This document shows, piece after piece, positions 10,180 to 21,180 of a stretch of DNA of 64,000 nucleotides (its first letter is position 1; every line of letters begins with the position of its first letter). The notes under the pieces were generated by a model. The model saw only the letters and a list, made by a program, of their open reading frames with translations, did not search any database and had not been told where the DNA came from. The DNA comes from Conchocele bisecta. Its lineage: Eukaryota > Mollusca > Bivalvia > Lucinida > Thyasiridae. The DNA is taken from contig CM055265.1 of assembly GCA_029237695.1 (NCBI GenBank), positions 42,711,331 through 42,775,330 of the forward strand, written 5' to 3'. The position numbers and the translations under genes are program-made.

Positions 10180-11395
10180 CCATTGATACATGTAGCATAA
10201 CATCATGATAAAGCTATAAATTTTTAAATTTAGTTTCATACACCAACGTCGCCCGCTATACATGTAGGTAGTGCTTGTTTCATATTATTGTTGTTGTTAT
10301 CTTACTAGTAGCTTTCCACGAGCATTCATTTACAATCTAAATGAATTCGTTTCGTTAAAATTTAGATTTTTCATTTTGTATTTATCCAAAATGTCAGGAG
10401 CTGGAAGTTTTGATGCGTCTTGGCTGTCGCCGTATTGTCCTCTCAACTTTAGCAAATTTGCAGAAATGTACGTCTGTAGCATTCACAAATCGTCGAGTAC
10501 ACAATGAGTATCTGTATTTCCGTATTTAGAGCTTATCAACAATGAAGACAGCGTCAAATAATTTCACGATGGCTTGGACCAGTACGTGTAATGGAAATAT
10601 GACCAATCATTGTATTATTACGCGTTTGGTAGGACACGAAATATAGTATGACGTCACAATGAAAATACAATCGCATTTAACAACAAATAGCTGACTTTTT
10701 AAACGTAAATTTGTTATTGGTTGGTATATTACATTAAAAAAAAGTGCCCTGTGTCCAATAAATTGGACACATGACACTATGGCGTTTAGTAAAAAGGTTC
10801 AAATATTGACTCTATATGTACCGGACGTTCTAAATGAGGCTCCATACGGGATAATTTATTTAAACTAAATTTCATTGGGAAGTTATTTTTTTTGCAAATT
10901 ACATGCGTTTTATTATTGTAATATAACCTATCAATGTATACAGGTGTTAGCATGTTTCAATATTGAACTAACATATAGCTTGTTGGTATTGGCACACTTT
11001 CATTTTACGAAGTTTCCCGCAGCGAACCCCATTCGGCCCATCGACCGATTGTAATTATAGAACGCCTGTAACTATTCACGAGAATATAGGCGTTCTATGA
11101 AAAATAAAACATATTTAAATAAATTCTTATTTGAGCTGCACAAATCTAACACTGTTTGCTTTTTGCAACTTAACTAAGTAAATTTTCAACTTTATTACCA
11201 TTCATTACTCAACTTGAAAATCAATGAGGATTTTCACATTGATGTGAGAATTTTGTACTCCCACTTTTAATAATCCATGCGTATTCTGCTAAAGTAAGTG
11301 CATAAAATACACCAATACGCATCTGGAGCGCTGCATTATATAATACGATAAATGACACAATGGATATGCATGTAACGAATACTATACTAAACTAG
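10180..11395. other. Unassigned noncoding stretch with one hairpin
   Basis: No gene is supported. A perfect 11-bp inverted repeat (ATAGAACGCCT at 11057-11067, its complement at 11088-11098) with a 20-base loop is the only clear structure. Confidence 0.5.
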
Positions 11396-11397
11396 AA

Positions 11398-12125
11398 AAT
11401 TGTTTGTAAAACAAAATGCCACCGCTGTCGAGCATTCGTGAATACAACAGCAATCACTGAGTGAGTGATTGGAGAAAAAAATATTTCCAGAGTCGAAAAA
11501 GGGGTATAACTGCGGATGTATCGGTGGGACAGGGAACATTTTATGCTACGCACTCATGCACTTGATGGTAGAAATGTATACCTAGTATGAAGAGAATCTG
11601 ACAAAAACAGTAGAAGTAGTTCGCCGGATAAGGAAAAATATATATCGAGTCGAAAAAAGGGGCATAACTGCGGATGGAAGGGTAGGACAGCGAAACGTTT
11701 ACGTTACGCACTCCTGCACTTGATGGTAGGGCTGTACATCGAATATAAAGGAAAGTTCGCCGGACAAGGAAAACAATAATATTCGGGGTCGAAAAAGGGG
11801 CATAATTGCGGATGGATCGGTGGGACAACGAACCTGTTTACGTTATGCACTCCTGCACTTGATGGTTGAGATGTAAACCGAATATGAAGAGAATCGACCA
11901 AGAACTGAAGTAGTTCGCCGGACAAGAACAAACTATTATTTTCTGAGTCGAAAAAGATGCATAACTGCGGATGGATCATTGGGACTGCAAACAGTTTGTA
12001 CGTTACGCACCCCTGTACTTGATGATAGGGTTGTATGCCGAATATGAAGAGAATCGGCCAAAACTGTAGAAGTAGTTCGCCGGACAAGGACAATTGTCTA
12101 CTGACAGACAGACGTACGGACGGAC
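11398..12125. repeat. Tandem array of a ~160-bp repeat with leader
   Basis: A leader (TTGTTTGTAAAACAAAATGC onwards, 11398) is followed by about four units. Each contains GTCGAAAAAGGGGCATAACT, a 'GCGGATGGATCGGTGGGAC' segment, 'GCACTTGATGGT' and 'AGTAGTTCGCCGGACAAG'. Unit starts lie near 11490, 11650, 11790 and 11947. The array ends in GACAGACAGACGTACGGACGG. A second, shorter copy with the same leader lies at 13725-14040. Open frames on minus across it are shadows. Confidence 0.85.
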
Positions 12126-12349
12126 GTTCTAACATTTCGGGTTTATGAGCTATTTGTTCTTTAAAAGATCAAAGGAATAGCTCCTAAATTTCAATAGAAT
12201 TAGGAGCTTACGGAATGAATCAAAGGAATATATTGTCTTAGGGTCCGCCCCTTAACTCTTAACTCCTGGATGTTAGCCCGGACAGACGGATGGACGGACA
12301 GGGTAAGCACTATATGCCACCGACATTGGGTCGGCAGACGTAAGACTTA

Positions 12350-12532
12350 TGCACAACAAAGCAAACTCTCTAGACACACATTGTAGCCAACTATTATCAA
12401 AATCGGTGAAGCGATTCATAAGTTATTGAACAATTAAAAGTGTTACTAACGCACGCACGCACGCACGCACGCACGAACGCAAATTGATTAACACTATATT
12501 CCCTACTGCCTATCGACGAGGGGATAATAATA
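12350..12532. repeat. Interspersed repeat, copy 1 (second copy at 53.1 kb)
   Basis: Shares with 53075-53265 the segments AGACACA(t)TTGT(a/g)GCCAAC, CGGTGAAGCG and AAAAGTGTTACTAA, then a tetranucleotide run ((GCAC)n here) and a GAGGGGATAATAA end. The function is unknown. Confidence 0.75.
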
Positions 12533-12644
12533 TCGGGCGGAGTTTTACAGTATATATTCTGTATTTACTAATGTCAAATTCTGGCAAATAATTATAATTA
12601 TATTTGGCATCGAGATGCCGAGAGGTTTACATACTTTATCACAA

Positions 12645-13075
12645 CATGTCGACTTAAATATCACGACATGTCGACATAATGTGAAACTATGTCGACATGT
12701 TGAGATAAATTAATGTCGACATAACATGATATACTTACCACGACAAGTCAACTTAATGTGATAAGTTATCACAACAAGTCGACATACCGTGATAGTTACA
12801 CAACCTGTCGACATAACGTGTTACGGTAACACACTATGTTGACATAATGTGATATTTTATCTCAAAATGTCGACTTAGCATCATATTTTATCTCAACATG
12901 TCCAAATAACGTGATAAGTTAGCACAACATGTCGACATAATGACACTAAGTTATCGCAACAAGTCGACGTAACATGGTAGTTTAACATAATAAGTTATCT
13001 CAACATGTTGACATAATTCATATGTCGACATGTTGTGATATTTAAGTCGACATGTTGCGATAAATTATGTCAACA
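12645..13075. repeat. Array of palindromic GTCGAC-centred units
   Basis: About eleven units of ~36-40 bp alternate TATCACAACATGTCGAC with GTCGACATAATGTGATA-like blocks. Each unit is close to self-complementary around a (T)GTCGAC(A) core, so the whole stretch could fold on either strand. The flanks show weak inverted similarity (CATCGAGATG near 12608 and CATCTCGAG near 13081). Confidence 0.85.
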
Positions 13076-13342
13076 TCTAGACATCTCGAGATATAAGCCA
13101 CCACCCAAATACTATACAAACTACACCATGTACACGGAAGACAATTGCTGATCGATTTCTGTTTCGGTTGTATTTTTTTTCGCGATGTTGAGAGGTCAAA
13201 TTCGCAGTATATGTGGCACCATTGTTGTCACAAATAAATGCTTACCTCCCTTGTTTAATGTGCCCAGCTGGCGCGAGGTGGCGCCCGAAAATAATCTCTA
13301 TGACGCATACACTACCACCTGCATTAAACTTACCGTAATACG

Positions 13343-13645
13343 GTGTTCCGTTAAGGCCATCGTAATATCGCTATCGGGTCGATACTACGATAGTACGATA
13401 CTACCATGACGATAGTACGATACTACGATGACGATAGTACGATAGCACGATGACGATAGTACGATACCACGATGACGATAACGCGATACCACGATAGTAC
13501 GATGACGATACTACGATATGATATCGTACTATCGTCATCATAGTATCGTATTATCGTCATCGTAGTATCGTACTATCGTCATCGTACTGTCGTGATCTCG
13601 TAGTATCGACCCGATAGCGATATTACGATGGCCTTAACGGAACAC
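13343..13645. mobile_element. Foldback element with ~22-bp repeat arms
   Basis: The outer ~50 bases at each end are inverted copies (GTGTTCCGTTAAGGCCATCG at 13343 and its complement ending at 13645). Inside, the left half is a tandem run of GACGATAGTACGATACTACG-like 22-mers and the right half is their inverse, meeting near 13515. The whole 303 bp is therefore one imperfect hairpin. It has no coding capacity. It is a non-autonomous DNA element or a palindromic satellite; no target duplication is evident. Confidence 0.8.
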
Positions 13646-13724
13646 AGTTTATCGTAGTATCGTACTGTCGTCACTGCCAGGTGCCAGGGGCCCATTTCAC
13701 TACGCTTCGTACAGTAACTAGTAA

Positions 13725-14040
13725 ATTGTTTGTAAAACAAAATACCACCGCTGTTGAGCATTCATGAATACAACAGCAATCACTGAGTGAGTGATTGGAG
13801 AACAAAATATTTTCATGGTCTAAAAAGGGGCATAACTGCAGATGGATTGGTGGGACAGGGAACATTTTATGCTACACACTTCTGCACTTGATGGTTGGAA
13901 TGTATACTGAGTATGAAAAGAATCAGACAAAAACTGTAGAAGTAGTTAGCCAGATATGGATAAAAAATAATAGTATGAGTCGAAAAAAGGGGCATAACTG
14001 CGGATAGAACGGTGGGACAACGAATATGTTTACGTTACGC
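13725..14040. repeat. Second copy of the ~160-bp repeat with leader
   Basis: Begins with the same leader as 11398 (TTGTTTGTAAAACAAAATAC) and carries two units with GGGGCATAACTGC and GCACTTGATGGTTGG. It differs from the first copy by scattered substitutions. The copies are ~2.3 kb apart in the same orientation, suggesting local duplication or repeated insertion. Confidence 0.85.
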
Positions 14041-14270
14041 ACTCCCGCTGACCATTACATATATCTCACATTCTTTTTATCAACATAATTGTTGACCTTG
14101 ACATCCGGCCATGAAATATATCTCACATTCTTTTTATCGACAGAAATGTTGACCATGACCTCTGACCATGCGACACATCTCCAATTATTTTTATCGACAG
14201 AAATGTTGACCTTGACCTCTGACCATGACAACATCTCAATTTCTGTCTTTTTATCGTTAGTGCATCTTGA
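14041..14270. repeat. ~60-bp tandem repeat
   Basis: Blocks containing CTGACCATG, then CATCTC and TTTTTATCGACAGAAATGTT, recur about four times between 14049 and 14260. This creates a spurious plus-strand open frame. Confidence 0.7.
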
Positions 14271-14472
14271 GCTAAGTTACACCCACGACAAACAAAACAA
14301 TAGCCTTGATGACAGTATCAAAACAACAACAACAAACAAGGACATCAGACAAACACAACTGCGATAATATCCACGATGTAAACGTTATCTTTCACGGAGG
14401 AATGAGACCAGGTTGACTAATGGTATGAGATAACGCCTGAATACGTACTTAGACATTCAAATGTGGGAACAG

Positions 14473-14619
14473 AGTCGTCTGCTGTTTTTTTGTTTTTTTT
14501 TAAGAAAACACATGTTTGGCAGCACATGAGAATCGTCTCCATTGGAGACGATTCTCAAGTGCTGTCAAAACATGTTGTCTTTGAGAAAAATAAAAAATAA
14601 ATACTAAATAGCAGATGAC
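14473..14619. mobile_element. Palindromic MITE, TTAA family (core only)
   Basis: Carries the family core: GTCGTCTGCTGTT, then AACACATGTTTGGCAGCAC, a perfect stem GAGAATCGTCTCC / GGAGACGATTCTC, and the inverted outer part ending GCAGATGAC. The outer TTAACCCTTA ends found in relatives at 16.8-20.6 kb are missing. Confidence 0.8.
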
Positions 14620-15183
14620 AAATTTTAATTGAACGTCGTGGACTATCCTGTATATTCTTTACAAAATCAGACTAGGAAACAATTTGTGACAAAACCGTGA
14701 TAATCGTATTACGGAGATACAATAAACCACAGCCGAAAAACATACCTTGTATAATATTGCTGATATTTATTTTGTCCAAATTTATCAAACTAATTTGCAA
14801 CAATTTCTGTGAATATTGTCACATTTTTTGGGCAAAAATCAGAGAATATTCAAATTTCGACAATTATACCCGATTGTCAATGACTACCGGTATACAAAGT
14901 TTAAACAACAAAATTCTTGTTAGACGTCAGAGATAAAATAACGCCGATTTCGTAGAATTCTGGCCCATATTATAATTATATTGAAGCATTGTACACAAAA
15001 CAAACTTGAAAGGTCTGATGTGTGAAGTTTTCAGTAATTTATCTTGTGAAATTGTATGTTCGAGATAATTTGTATTATGGAACATGGTTTTTAGCTAATA
15101 ACTTCAGACAATGAATTTTAAATAAATGTCACACAGGTTCAGAGAAACCTTTCATTTAGTTTTGGTTTACTACATAATGCATA

Positions 15184-15346
15184 TGAGGCTGTGACTGGAA
15201 GCATGGGGCTTATGGGTTTTGTGACCAGTGTAGATCCAGATCAGTCTGATGGAATGGCGAACAGTACATATCCTGATCAGAATGCATCCTTTGGATCTAC
15301 ACTGGTCGTGTAACTCATAAGTGCCATTTCTCCAGTCAAAGCCACA
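15184..15346. mobile_element. Palindromic MITE, TGTGGCTGTGACTGG family, TA-flanked
   Basis: Inverted ends TGAGGCTGTGACTGG and CCAGTCAAAGCCACA are flanked by TA on both sides (15182-15183, 15347-15348). This suggests a Tc1/mariner-like TA target duplication. Inner arms carry GACCAGTGTAGATCCAGATC and its inverse. There is no coding capacity. Confidence 0.8.
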
Positions 15347-15349
15347 TAT

Positions 15350-16560
15350 GTATACAAACCCAAACAAAATGGTGTTTAATTACCAGTAATACCTTTTTAA
15401 CTATTGTAGAGATCAGACAACGCGTTGATAGTTCCTGGTTTGGTCTACGAAATCCATATGTAAAATGTTTCAATGAGTGTAGAAGTATTTAAGTGTCAAG
15501 CTAATCCGACTTACAGTAACGGAGGTAGTAAGTAGCCGATGACATTAACGCAAATCTCAGATAGATACATGGAAAGTTAACACCGAATTGGTAAGATTCT
15601 GATTTGGTGCCAGGGGCCCATCTCAATTGAGAAACAAAATATCAAGAAATCAAAATGCACTTAATATCTACATTTACCATGAGTTCCTATATTACGACAG
15701 TAAAGCCTAACTACCGGTATATGAAGTTCTCATACGCTTGCATTACAATGAAACCTCTCTAAACTGGACACCCGATGTGTATCCAGTTTACAGATGTTAC
15801 ACCGTAATATCAAATGATTATGTTTTTGGACAACATATAAGTCTCGCACATGTTTGTATTACAGTGTAATTTCTCTAAAATGGACACCCTGGGACCCTGA
15901 AACTGGTCATGTTTTTTTGACAACATATATGACGGTTTATTTAAGTCTCGCCATACATTAATGTACTAGACACACTGGTCAGGAAAAACAATAGTTTCGC
16001 TGCTCAGGCGAAAAGTTCAATACCGACCAATACAGACATAGACCAGTAAATCGTAAATCATATTCACCCAGTCAAACGAGTAACCGAAACCCCACGTCAC
16101 AAAGTCACGGAACTAATCGACTATTCGCACGACGGTCGTGCAATATCGATAACATCGAAAAGTCTCGATTTTCACATGCCCAATTACCTGCACATTGTAT
16201 GATGGTCAAAGAACCCTTACGTTTCCGTGGCAGCTGCATAATTGCAGCCGATATATGACCCGATGGCATATATAAAGGACCTGGGCCCATGATTTATATA
16301 TCGAATAAATGTACATGTATTGTGTTTAGAAAATATCAAAATTCAACCACGCATGTGTGTAGTCTTTTGCATTAGCGAACGAGATGTGCCAAGTTGGCTA
16401 ACGTTTTAAAAATACATATACCGTACATACAAAACATATTCATAATTTATTTGTTAATTAACATTTTTTATCTATTTCGGAAATTCATAAGCAGGACAAT
16501 TGCATGTACATCAGGATTTTATCTCAATTGACCAATATTGGAAATTAACAGCCAGTACTG
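15350..16560. other. Unassigned noncoding stretch
   Basis: No gene is supported. Two degenerate fragments resembling 'CCTCTCTAAACTGGACACCC' (about 15755-15805 and 15868-15925) look like remnants of a small inverted-repeat element. Confidence 0.45.
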
Positions 16561-16564
16561 TAAA

Positions 16565-16690
16565 TGTGGCTGTGACTGGAGAAATCCGGCTGATAGGTTT
16601 TGCGACCAGTGTAGATCCAGGATCTGCACTGTTCGCAAAACACATCAGACTGATCTGGATCTACACTGGTCACAAAACCCATAAGCCACA
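16565..16690. mobile_element. Palindromic MITE, TGTGGCTGTGACTGG family (shortened)
   Basis: The left end is intact (TGTGGCTGTGACTGGAGAAA). The right arm keeps ATCTGGATCTACACTGGTC and ends AAGCCACAT, having lost the outermost segment. The central stem is shorter than in the 59.6-kb copy. Confidence 0.8.
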
Positions 16691-16853
16691 TTTGGTAGCA
16701 AAAAAACACATAATTTAGTTGGAGATCAGGTAGAAATGATGTTATATATCTGTGTCAATGTCTTACACTGGATACTGTTATCAGTCACCGTGTATTTGGT
16801 CAATGCATGTACTTAGATAACACTACAGTAGTCTTCCGTGTTTGATATCTCTG

Positions 16854-17064
16854 TTAACCCTCACTAAGCGGGAGACGAAAATTGTCGTCTGCTGTTTTTC
16901 ATCTTTGCCTTAATTATTAACAAAGAACCTGTTTTGGCAGCTCATGAGAATCGTCTCCACTGGAGACGATTCTCATCTGCGGCCAAAACAGGTTTTTATT
17001 GAGAAATTGAAAATAAAACATTTCCAGCAGCTAACACAATTTATTTCAGCGTAGTCTGGGTTAA
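16854..17064. mobile_element. TTAA-flanked palindromic MITE (piggyBac-like)
   Basis: Bounded by TTAACCC (16854) and GGGTTAA (to 17064). The inner part has GTCGTCTGCTG, a perfect stem GAGAATCGTCTCC around the centre and the inverse CAGGTTTTTATTGAG. A TTAA target with CCC at the tips is typical of piggyBac-superfamily elements; the assignment is by termini only. Confidence 0.75.
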
Positions 17065-17738
17065 GGCTAAACCCTTGCTAAAGACAGGGGTTCCTTTGCA
17101 CAGCTGTTCCATTAATTTAAGTGACAGACAGATGAAAACAACAAAGGCTAAAATGTCAACTTTAGTTGCCTAAGTTACCACGACCTGTTGACCTTGTCTG
17201 ATCTGTATCTGGGTGGAGCTTTGTTGATCAGTATCGCACTGAAGCTATTGATCAATATCGCACAAATGTTTTGTTCTAATTGCGACTTAGCATTTTCCCC
17301 ATTTTAAAAGATCGTAGGAAAATCTTTTTTTTTAAATAAAATGTATTAGCAAACATACAAAAAATATGCTGTATCAAAATGGATTTGTTTTCTAAGATTT
17401 GGAGCTAGGATTTTGAAATTGGTAGTCAAAATGAACTGTCAGCGTGAAAAACAGACGATTTGCTCCAATATTTGTAAAACATAGTACTTTGCAAATAAAT
17501 TCTGAAATTTTCAGCAGCCAAAATATCCTTTTCTGAAGTAGCCAAAATGTTACTCTGGCACTACCCATAGAGACAACCTGGATTGTGTTGAATTGCACTC
17601 GTATGTGTCACAATATTGATTGATTGATTTGGAGTTTATTTCTGTTTAACGACAAGGTGTGAATTCATGAAAAGATTCATGCACCATTGTGATATACATA
17701 CCCAAACATCCTCTGCATCAAAAGTGGATATAAATTAA

Positions 17739-18058
17739 TTAACCCTTACAATGCTGAATAATTAAGATTTTGTCGTGAGCTGTTTATGTTGTTTTTTTCA
17801 TTGACAGTACATTAGAATAATTTCCAATGCTGAATTAAAATTGTCGTCTGCTGTTTAATTTTAATTCTTCAATTTTCTCATCAAAAAACATGATTTGACA
17901 GCACTTTAGAATAATTTCCAATATGATTTGACAGCACTTTGGAATCATTCCCAATGGAAATGATTCTAAAGTGCTGTCAAACCATATTTTTACTGAGAAA
18001 GAATACAAAATATGAAACAGCAGACGACCTTTTCGGTTCCCGCCTTTTAAGGGTTTAA
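17739..18058. mobile_element. TTAA-flanked palindromic MITE with internal duplication
   Basis: Left end TTAACCCTTACAATGCTGAA (17739), right end TTAAGGGTTTAA (to 18058). The core GACAGCACTTTAGAATAATTTCC occurs twice before the inverted half, so the left arm is partly duplicated. Confidence 0.75.
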
Positions 18059-18064
18059 CATCCT

Positions 18065-18205
18065 TGTATTAGCTGTACGGTCATATAAAGACGGGGCCTC
18101 AGTTTCACGTCTCATCCCAAAGGCTAGTGGGGCTCGGGCCGGGATTGAACCCACAACCTTCAGTATTTGAAGCCCAATACCACATCCACTAAAATATCAA
18201 GCCAT
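18065..18205 (-). mobile_element. tRNA-derived SINE relic
   Basis: On the minus strand there is a B-box-like GGGTTCAATCCC (near 18135), preceded by a degenerate A-box region. It is followed by a tail GGATGAGACGTGAAACTGAG and CCCCGTC. The tail resembles that of the SINE at 32001 (GGATGGGGATTTAAAT..GGTCCCG), indicating related SINE families. The ends are uncertain. Confidence 0.6.
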
Positions 18206-18251
18206 TCCTCCTTTACAGCAAACAATGCAATGGTTAGCAACATAAACAGCA

Positions 18252-18490
18252 CCCTAAACCTTAGACCGCTACACACAACAATTGTCATCTGCTGTTGCTT
18301 TTATAGTTTAATAAAAACATGGTTTGACAGCACTTCATAATCATTTCCATTTGAAATGATTCTGAAGTGCTGTCAAAGCATGTTGTAAATTATTCAATAG
18401 AACTGTCAAAGCATGTTTTTGATGATAAAAATGGAAAACAGCAAATAAACAGCAGACGACAAAAACATGAAGATAGCAGTGTAAGGGCTA
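18252..18490. mobile_element. Palindromic MITE, TTAA family (decayed ends)
   Basis: Core GTCATCTGCTGTT, then GACAGCACTTCATAATCATTT and its inverse, ending CAGCAGACGAC..GTGTAAGGGCTAA. The left tip keeps ACCCTAA. A partial inner duplication (ACTGTCAAAGCATG twice) is visible. Confidence 0.7.
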
Positions 18491-18612
18491 ATTTTCTGAG
18501 GAAATGAGGATATCAACGTGAGAGTGGACTCCGGGAATACGGAGGACATCAGTATTACTGGCAGGGAATCAGGGAGGCTGTTCATGGTTTCATCCTTTTT
18601 CACAACAAGAGT

Positions 18613-18780
18613 TTAACCCTTACACTGCTGAATTAAATTGTGTCGTCTGCTGTTTATTTTATATTTTCCATTTTTTTCTCATAAAAAACATGTTTTCAAA
18701 CCATGTTGTTATTGAGGAAAAAGGCAAAATATTAAGCAACAACAGACGACACTTTTCGTTTCCAGCATTCTAAGGGTTAA
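18613..18780. mobile_element. TTAA-flanked palindromic MITE (compact copy)
   Basis: 168 bp bounded by TTAACCCTTACACTGCTGAA and TTCTAAGGGTTAA, with GTCGTCTGCTGTT inverted as AACAGACGAC. The central stem is lost. This copy gives the clearest definition of the family ends. Confidence 0.85.
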
Positions 18781-19071
18781 GCATATCCTGAGACTTAAAA
18801 GCGCAGCATTGATTAGCGAAAGGATTAACATCAACCACAAGACCAACAAGAATATACCTGATTTAGTCGAATTTTCCCTGCACCATGTAACGTAACACAA
18901 GATTTTATGACCTAATTAGCTTTGTTCTAGTACACATACGGCAGCATTCAATACGTTTGATACATTGTATGCACGACAGCCGCTGTTTGAACCTTAGCTC
19001 GCATTGCACCCGGCACACCATCAGAAAACAGTTTAATGTCGCATAGCGGTATATATATATCACGCTATGTG

Positions 19072-19352
19072 ATCTTTACATACTGAAATAATTTGTGTCG
19101 TCTGCTGATTTTTTTTGATTTTTTAATTTTTGTCATCAAAAACTTGGTTTGGCAGCACATTAGAATCATTACCGACTATTTTTGGTTCCCGCATTCTAAG
19201 GGTTAACCTTTACAATGCTATTCATTTTTTTATTTTCCATTTGTCTCAAGAAAAACATGTTACTGTCAAAACATGATTTCATTTGAGAAGGAATACAAAA
19301 TAAGGAACAACAGCAGACGGCAATTTTCGTGTCCCACATTCTATGAGTTCAA
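19072..19352. mobile_element. Two overlapping TTAA-family MITE fragments
   Basis: The first copy (about 19072-19206) has GTGTCGTCTGCTG and ends TTCTAAGGGTTAA. The second starts at that same TTAA (19203, TTAACCTTTACAATGC) and runs to about 19352 with CAGCAGACGGCAATTTTCG. Sharing one TTAA suggests insertion of one into the flank of the other. Confidence 0.7.
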
Positions 19353-19971
19353 GTAATTTCTTAGGATTTACTGGCTTGATAGTTTGGAAAATATGTAACT
19401 ATAAGAAAACAAAAGTTAGATTTGAAAATCGTTCCACGAATCAAAAGAAAAAAAATATTTTTAGCCCCCATTGTCTCATAGAAAAGTTGTTCTTTCGGAA
19501 TTAATCTGTGTGTAAACCGCAGGGGGCCAGAGCAGTATTTTCCAATAACTCAGCCAGTACAGACAGACTTGTGGACATCTAATATCCCATACGCAAATAA
19601 TATTTGGTCAATCTAATTCTCGCCACTGTTTAAAGTGTTTGGAATGCTTTAAAGTTTGCAAGGAATCCTTCGGACTCCACGCACTTTAAACAGACCAAAT
19701 GTTTTGCGTACTGTAGTAAATACAACAGCCCATGATTTTATTCCGTAATACATATTCATCAGCAAAATAGATCAGTCCTATGTAATGAATTAGTATGATT
19801 AGTTCTCACGCACTGTAACAAAACCTATTTTTTTACCGCCTGGATTTTGATAGCATTTTCCTATTTACAGTTTATTTATGTCTATTGTTCGGTTGAATTT
19901 GTTTAGGTGTCACAAGTTAATTGATTGTGCCACCCGACTTTGTCACACCTGGGGCTCAAAGTCGTCATTTC

Positions 19972-20212
19972 TGGCTGTGACTGGAGAAATGGGGCCTATG
20001 GGATGTGTGACCCGTGCAGCTCCTGGTCAAATAGCACGCTCATGTAGCCTGATAGCGATCTGTATTGCCTGTTAGAAGCATGACGGGTGTTTCATTGATG
20101 GAATGGCGAACAGTGCAGATCCTGATCAGACTGTGCGGATGGATGCACAGTCTGATCTGGATCTACACTGTTCACAAGACGAATAAACCCCATTTCTCCA
20201 GTCGCAGCCACA
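19972..20212. mobile_element. Palindromic MITE, TGTGGCTGTGACTGG family (~240 bp form)
   Basis: Ends TGGCTGTGACTGGAGAAATG and CCAGTCGCAGCCACA. The middle contains ATTGATGGAATGGCGAACAG and CAGATCCTGATCAGACTGTG, shared with the 33.1, 59.6 and 62.1 kb copies. Confidence 0.8.
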
Positions 20213-20465
20213 TTTAGTGATACGTTTGTCATAGAATTACGACAACAATGGTCAATGTTTAGCTAATTAGATAACATGCAAATTGGTATTTATAACTGGG
20301 TTACATACAATTTGTGGTCCCAGTAAGGAAGCTCATTGAGCCAATTCACAATCTTGAATATACGTGACAAATATACACAAATCACATTATACCACACTCT
20401 GTAATAAATATGTGACCATTTTCTGGCATAATGTTACCACTGTCATTTTACGTTTGAAAGACTCA

Positions 20466-20627
20466 TTAACCCTTTCAACACCAGAGACATGTATAGTCAC
20501 GGTGTGGGATCACGTGGTTTCCGAATGATTCTGAAGTGCTGTCAAAGCATGTTTTTATTGAGAAATAAGGCAAGATATAAAAGCAACAGCAGACAACAAT
20601 TGTTGTGAGTAGCAGTCTAAGGGTTAA
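20466..20627. mobile_element. TTAA-flanked palindromic MITE
   Basis: 162 bp bounded by TTAACCCTTTCAACACC and GTCTAAGGGTTAA. Only the right arm of the core (GATTCTGAAGTGCTGTCAAA, then CAGCAGACAAC) is recognisable. Confidence 0.75.
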
Positions 20628-20629
20628 CA

Positions 20630-21180
20630 CTCGAGTTATTCCATGTATTATAACAAAACAACGTGCCAAACTCTGATGCCAAACAAGTTAGTGTTTGCAA
20701 CTCGGCCAGCTATATATATCTAATGTTTGCAAACATTGTAGATCTTGATGATCTGGTTTGTATTTAAGTAGTCATGTATGATATTGGAGAGAATAACAAC
20801 AACAACAAGCTGTTTGACTTTTCTGAAAATCATCAAATAAAGCTGATAAAACACAACTCTGTAAGTATATCACCTGAACACTGAAGTAGGCAATCATAGA
20901 CAACATCGACTAGCTTCGCTGAAGATTTAAGGTTAGTTAGTCTGTGCCGTAATTCTCGAGTTATTGACTTTTATATCACTTTCTCCTTTGTCTGAAAATT
21001 CCGCCAATATTTATACCAACATTGAAGTAACCTATAGCCGTCACTGCCTGTACCCGGCACATCACTTGTGTAATTTGATAGTGGGGGTTTCCTCAACCGT
21101 CACTACCAATTGCTACCAATTGCTACCAATTGTTGATATAAAGGTCGATACTGTTTGTCTACATTATACATAAACCACGC
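20630..21180. other. Unassigned noncoding stretch
   Basis: No gene is supported. AT-rich sequence with a triple TGCTACCAAT direct repeat near 21108-21130. Confidence 0.45.

Noticed and set aside
11541..12135. Minus-strand frames of 95 and 143 codons
   Set aside because: They lie in the ~160-bp noncoding tandem repeat and change with each unit.
12645..13075. CRISPR array
   Set aside because: Repeats are palindromic and contiguous without unique spacers of fixed length; the setting is eukaryotic and no cas-like gene is present.
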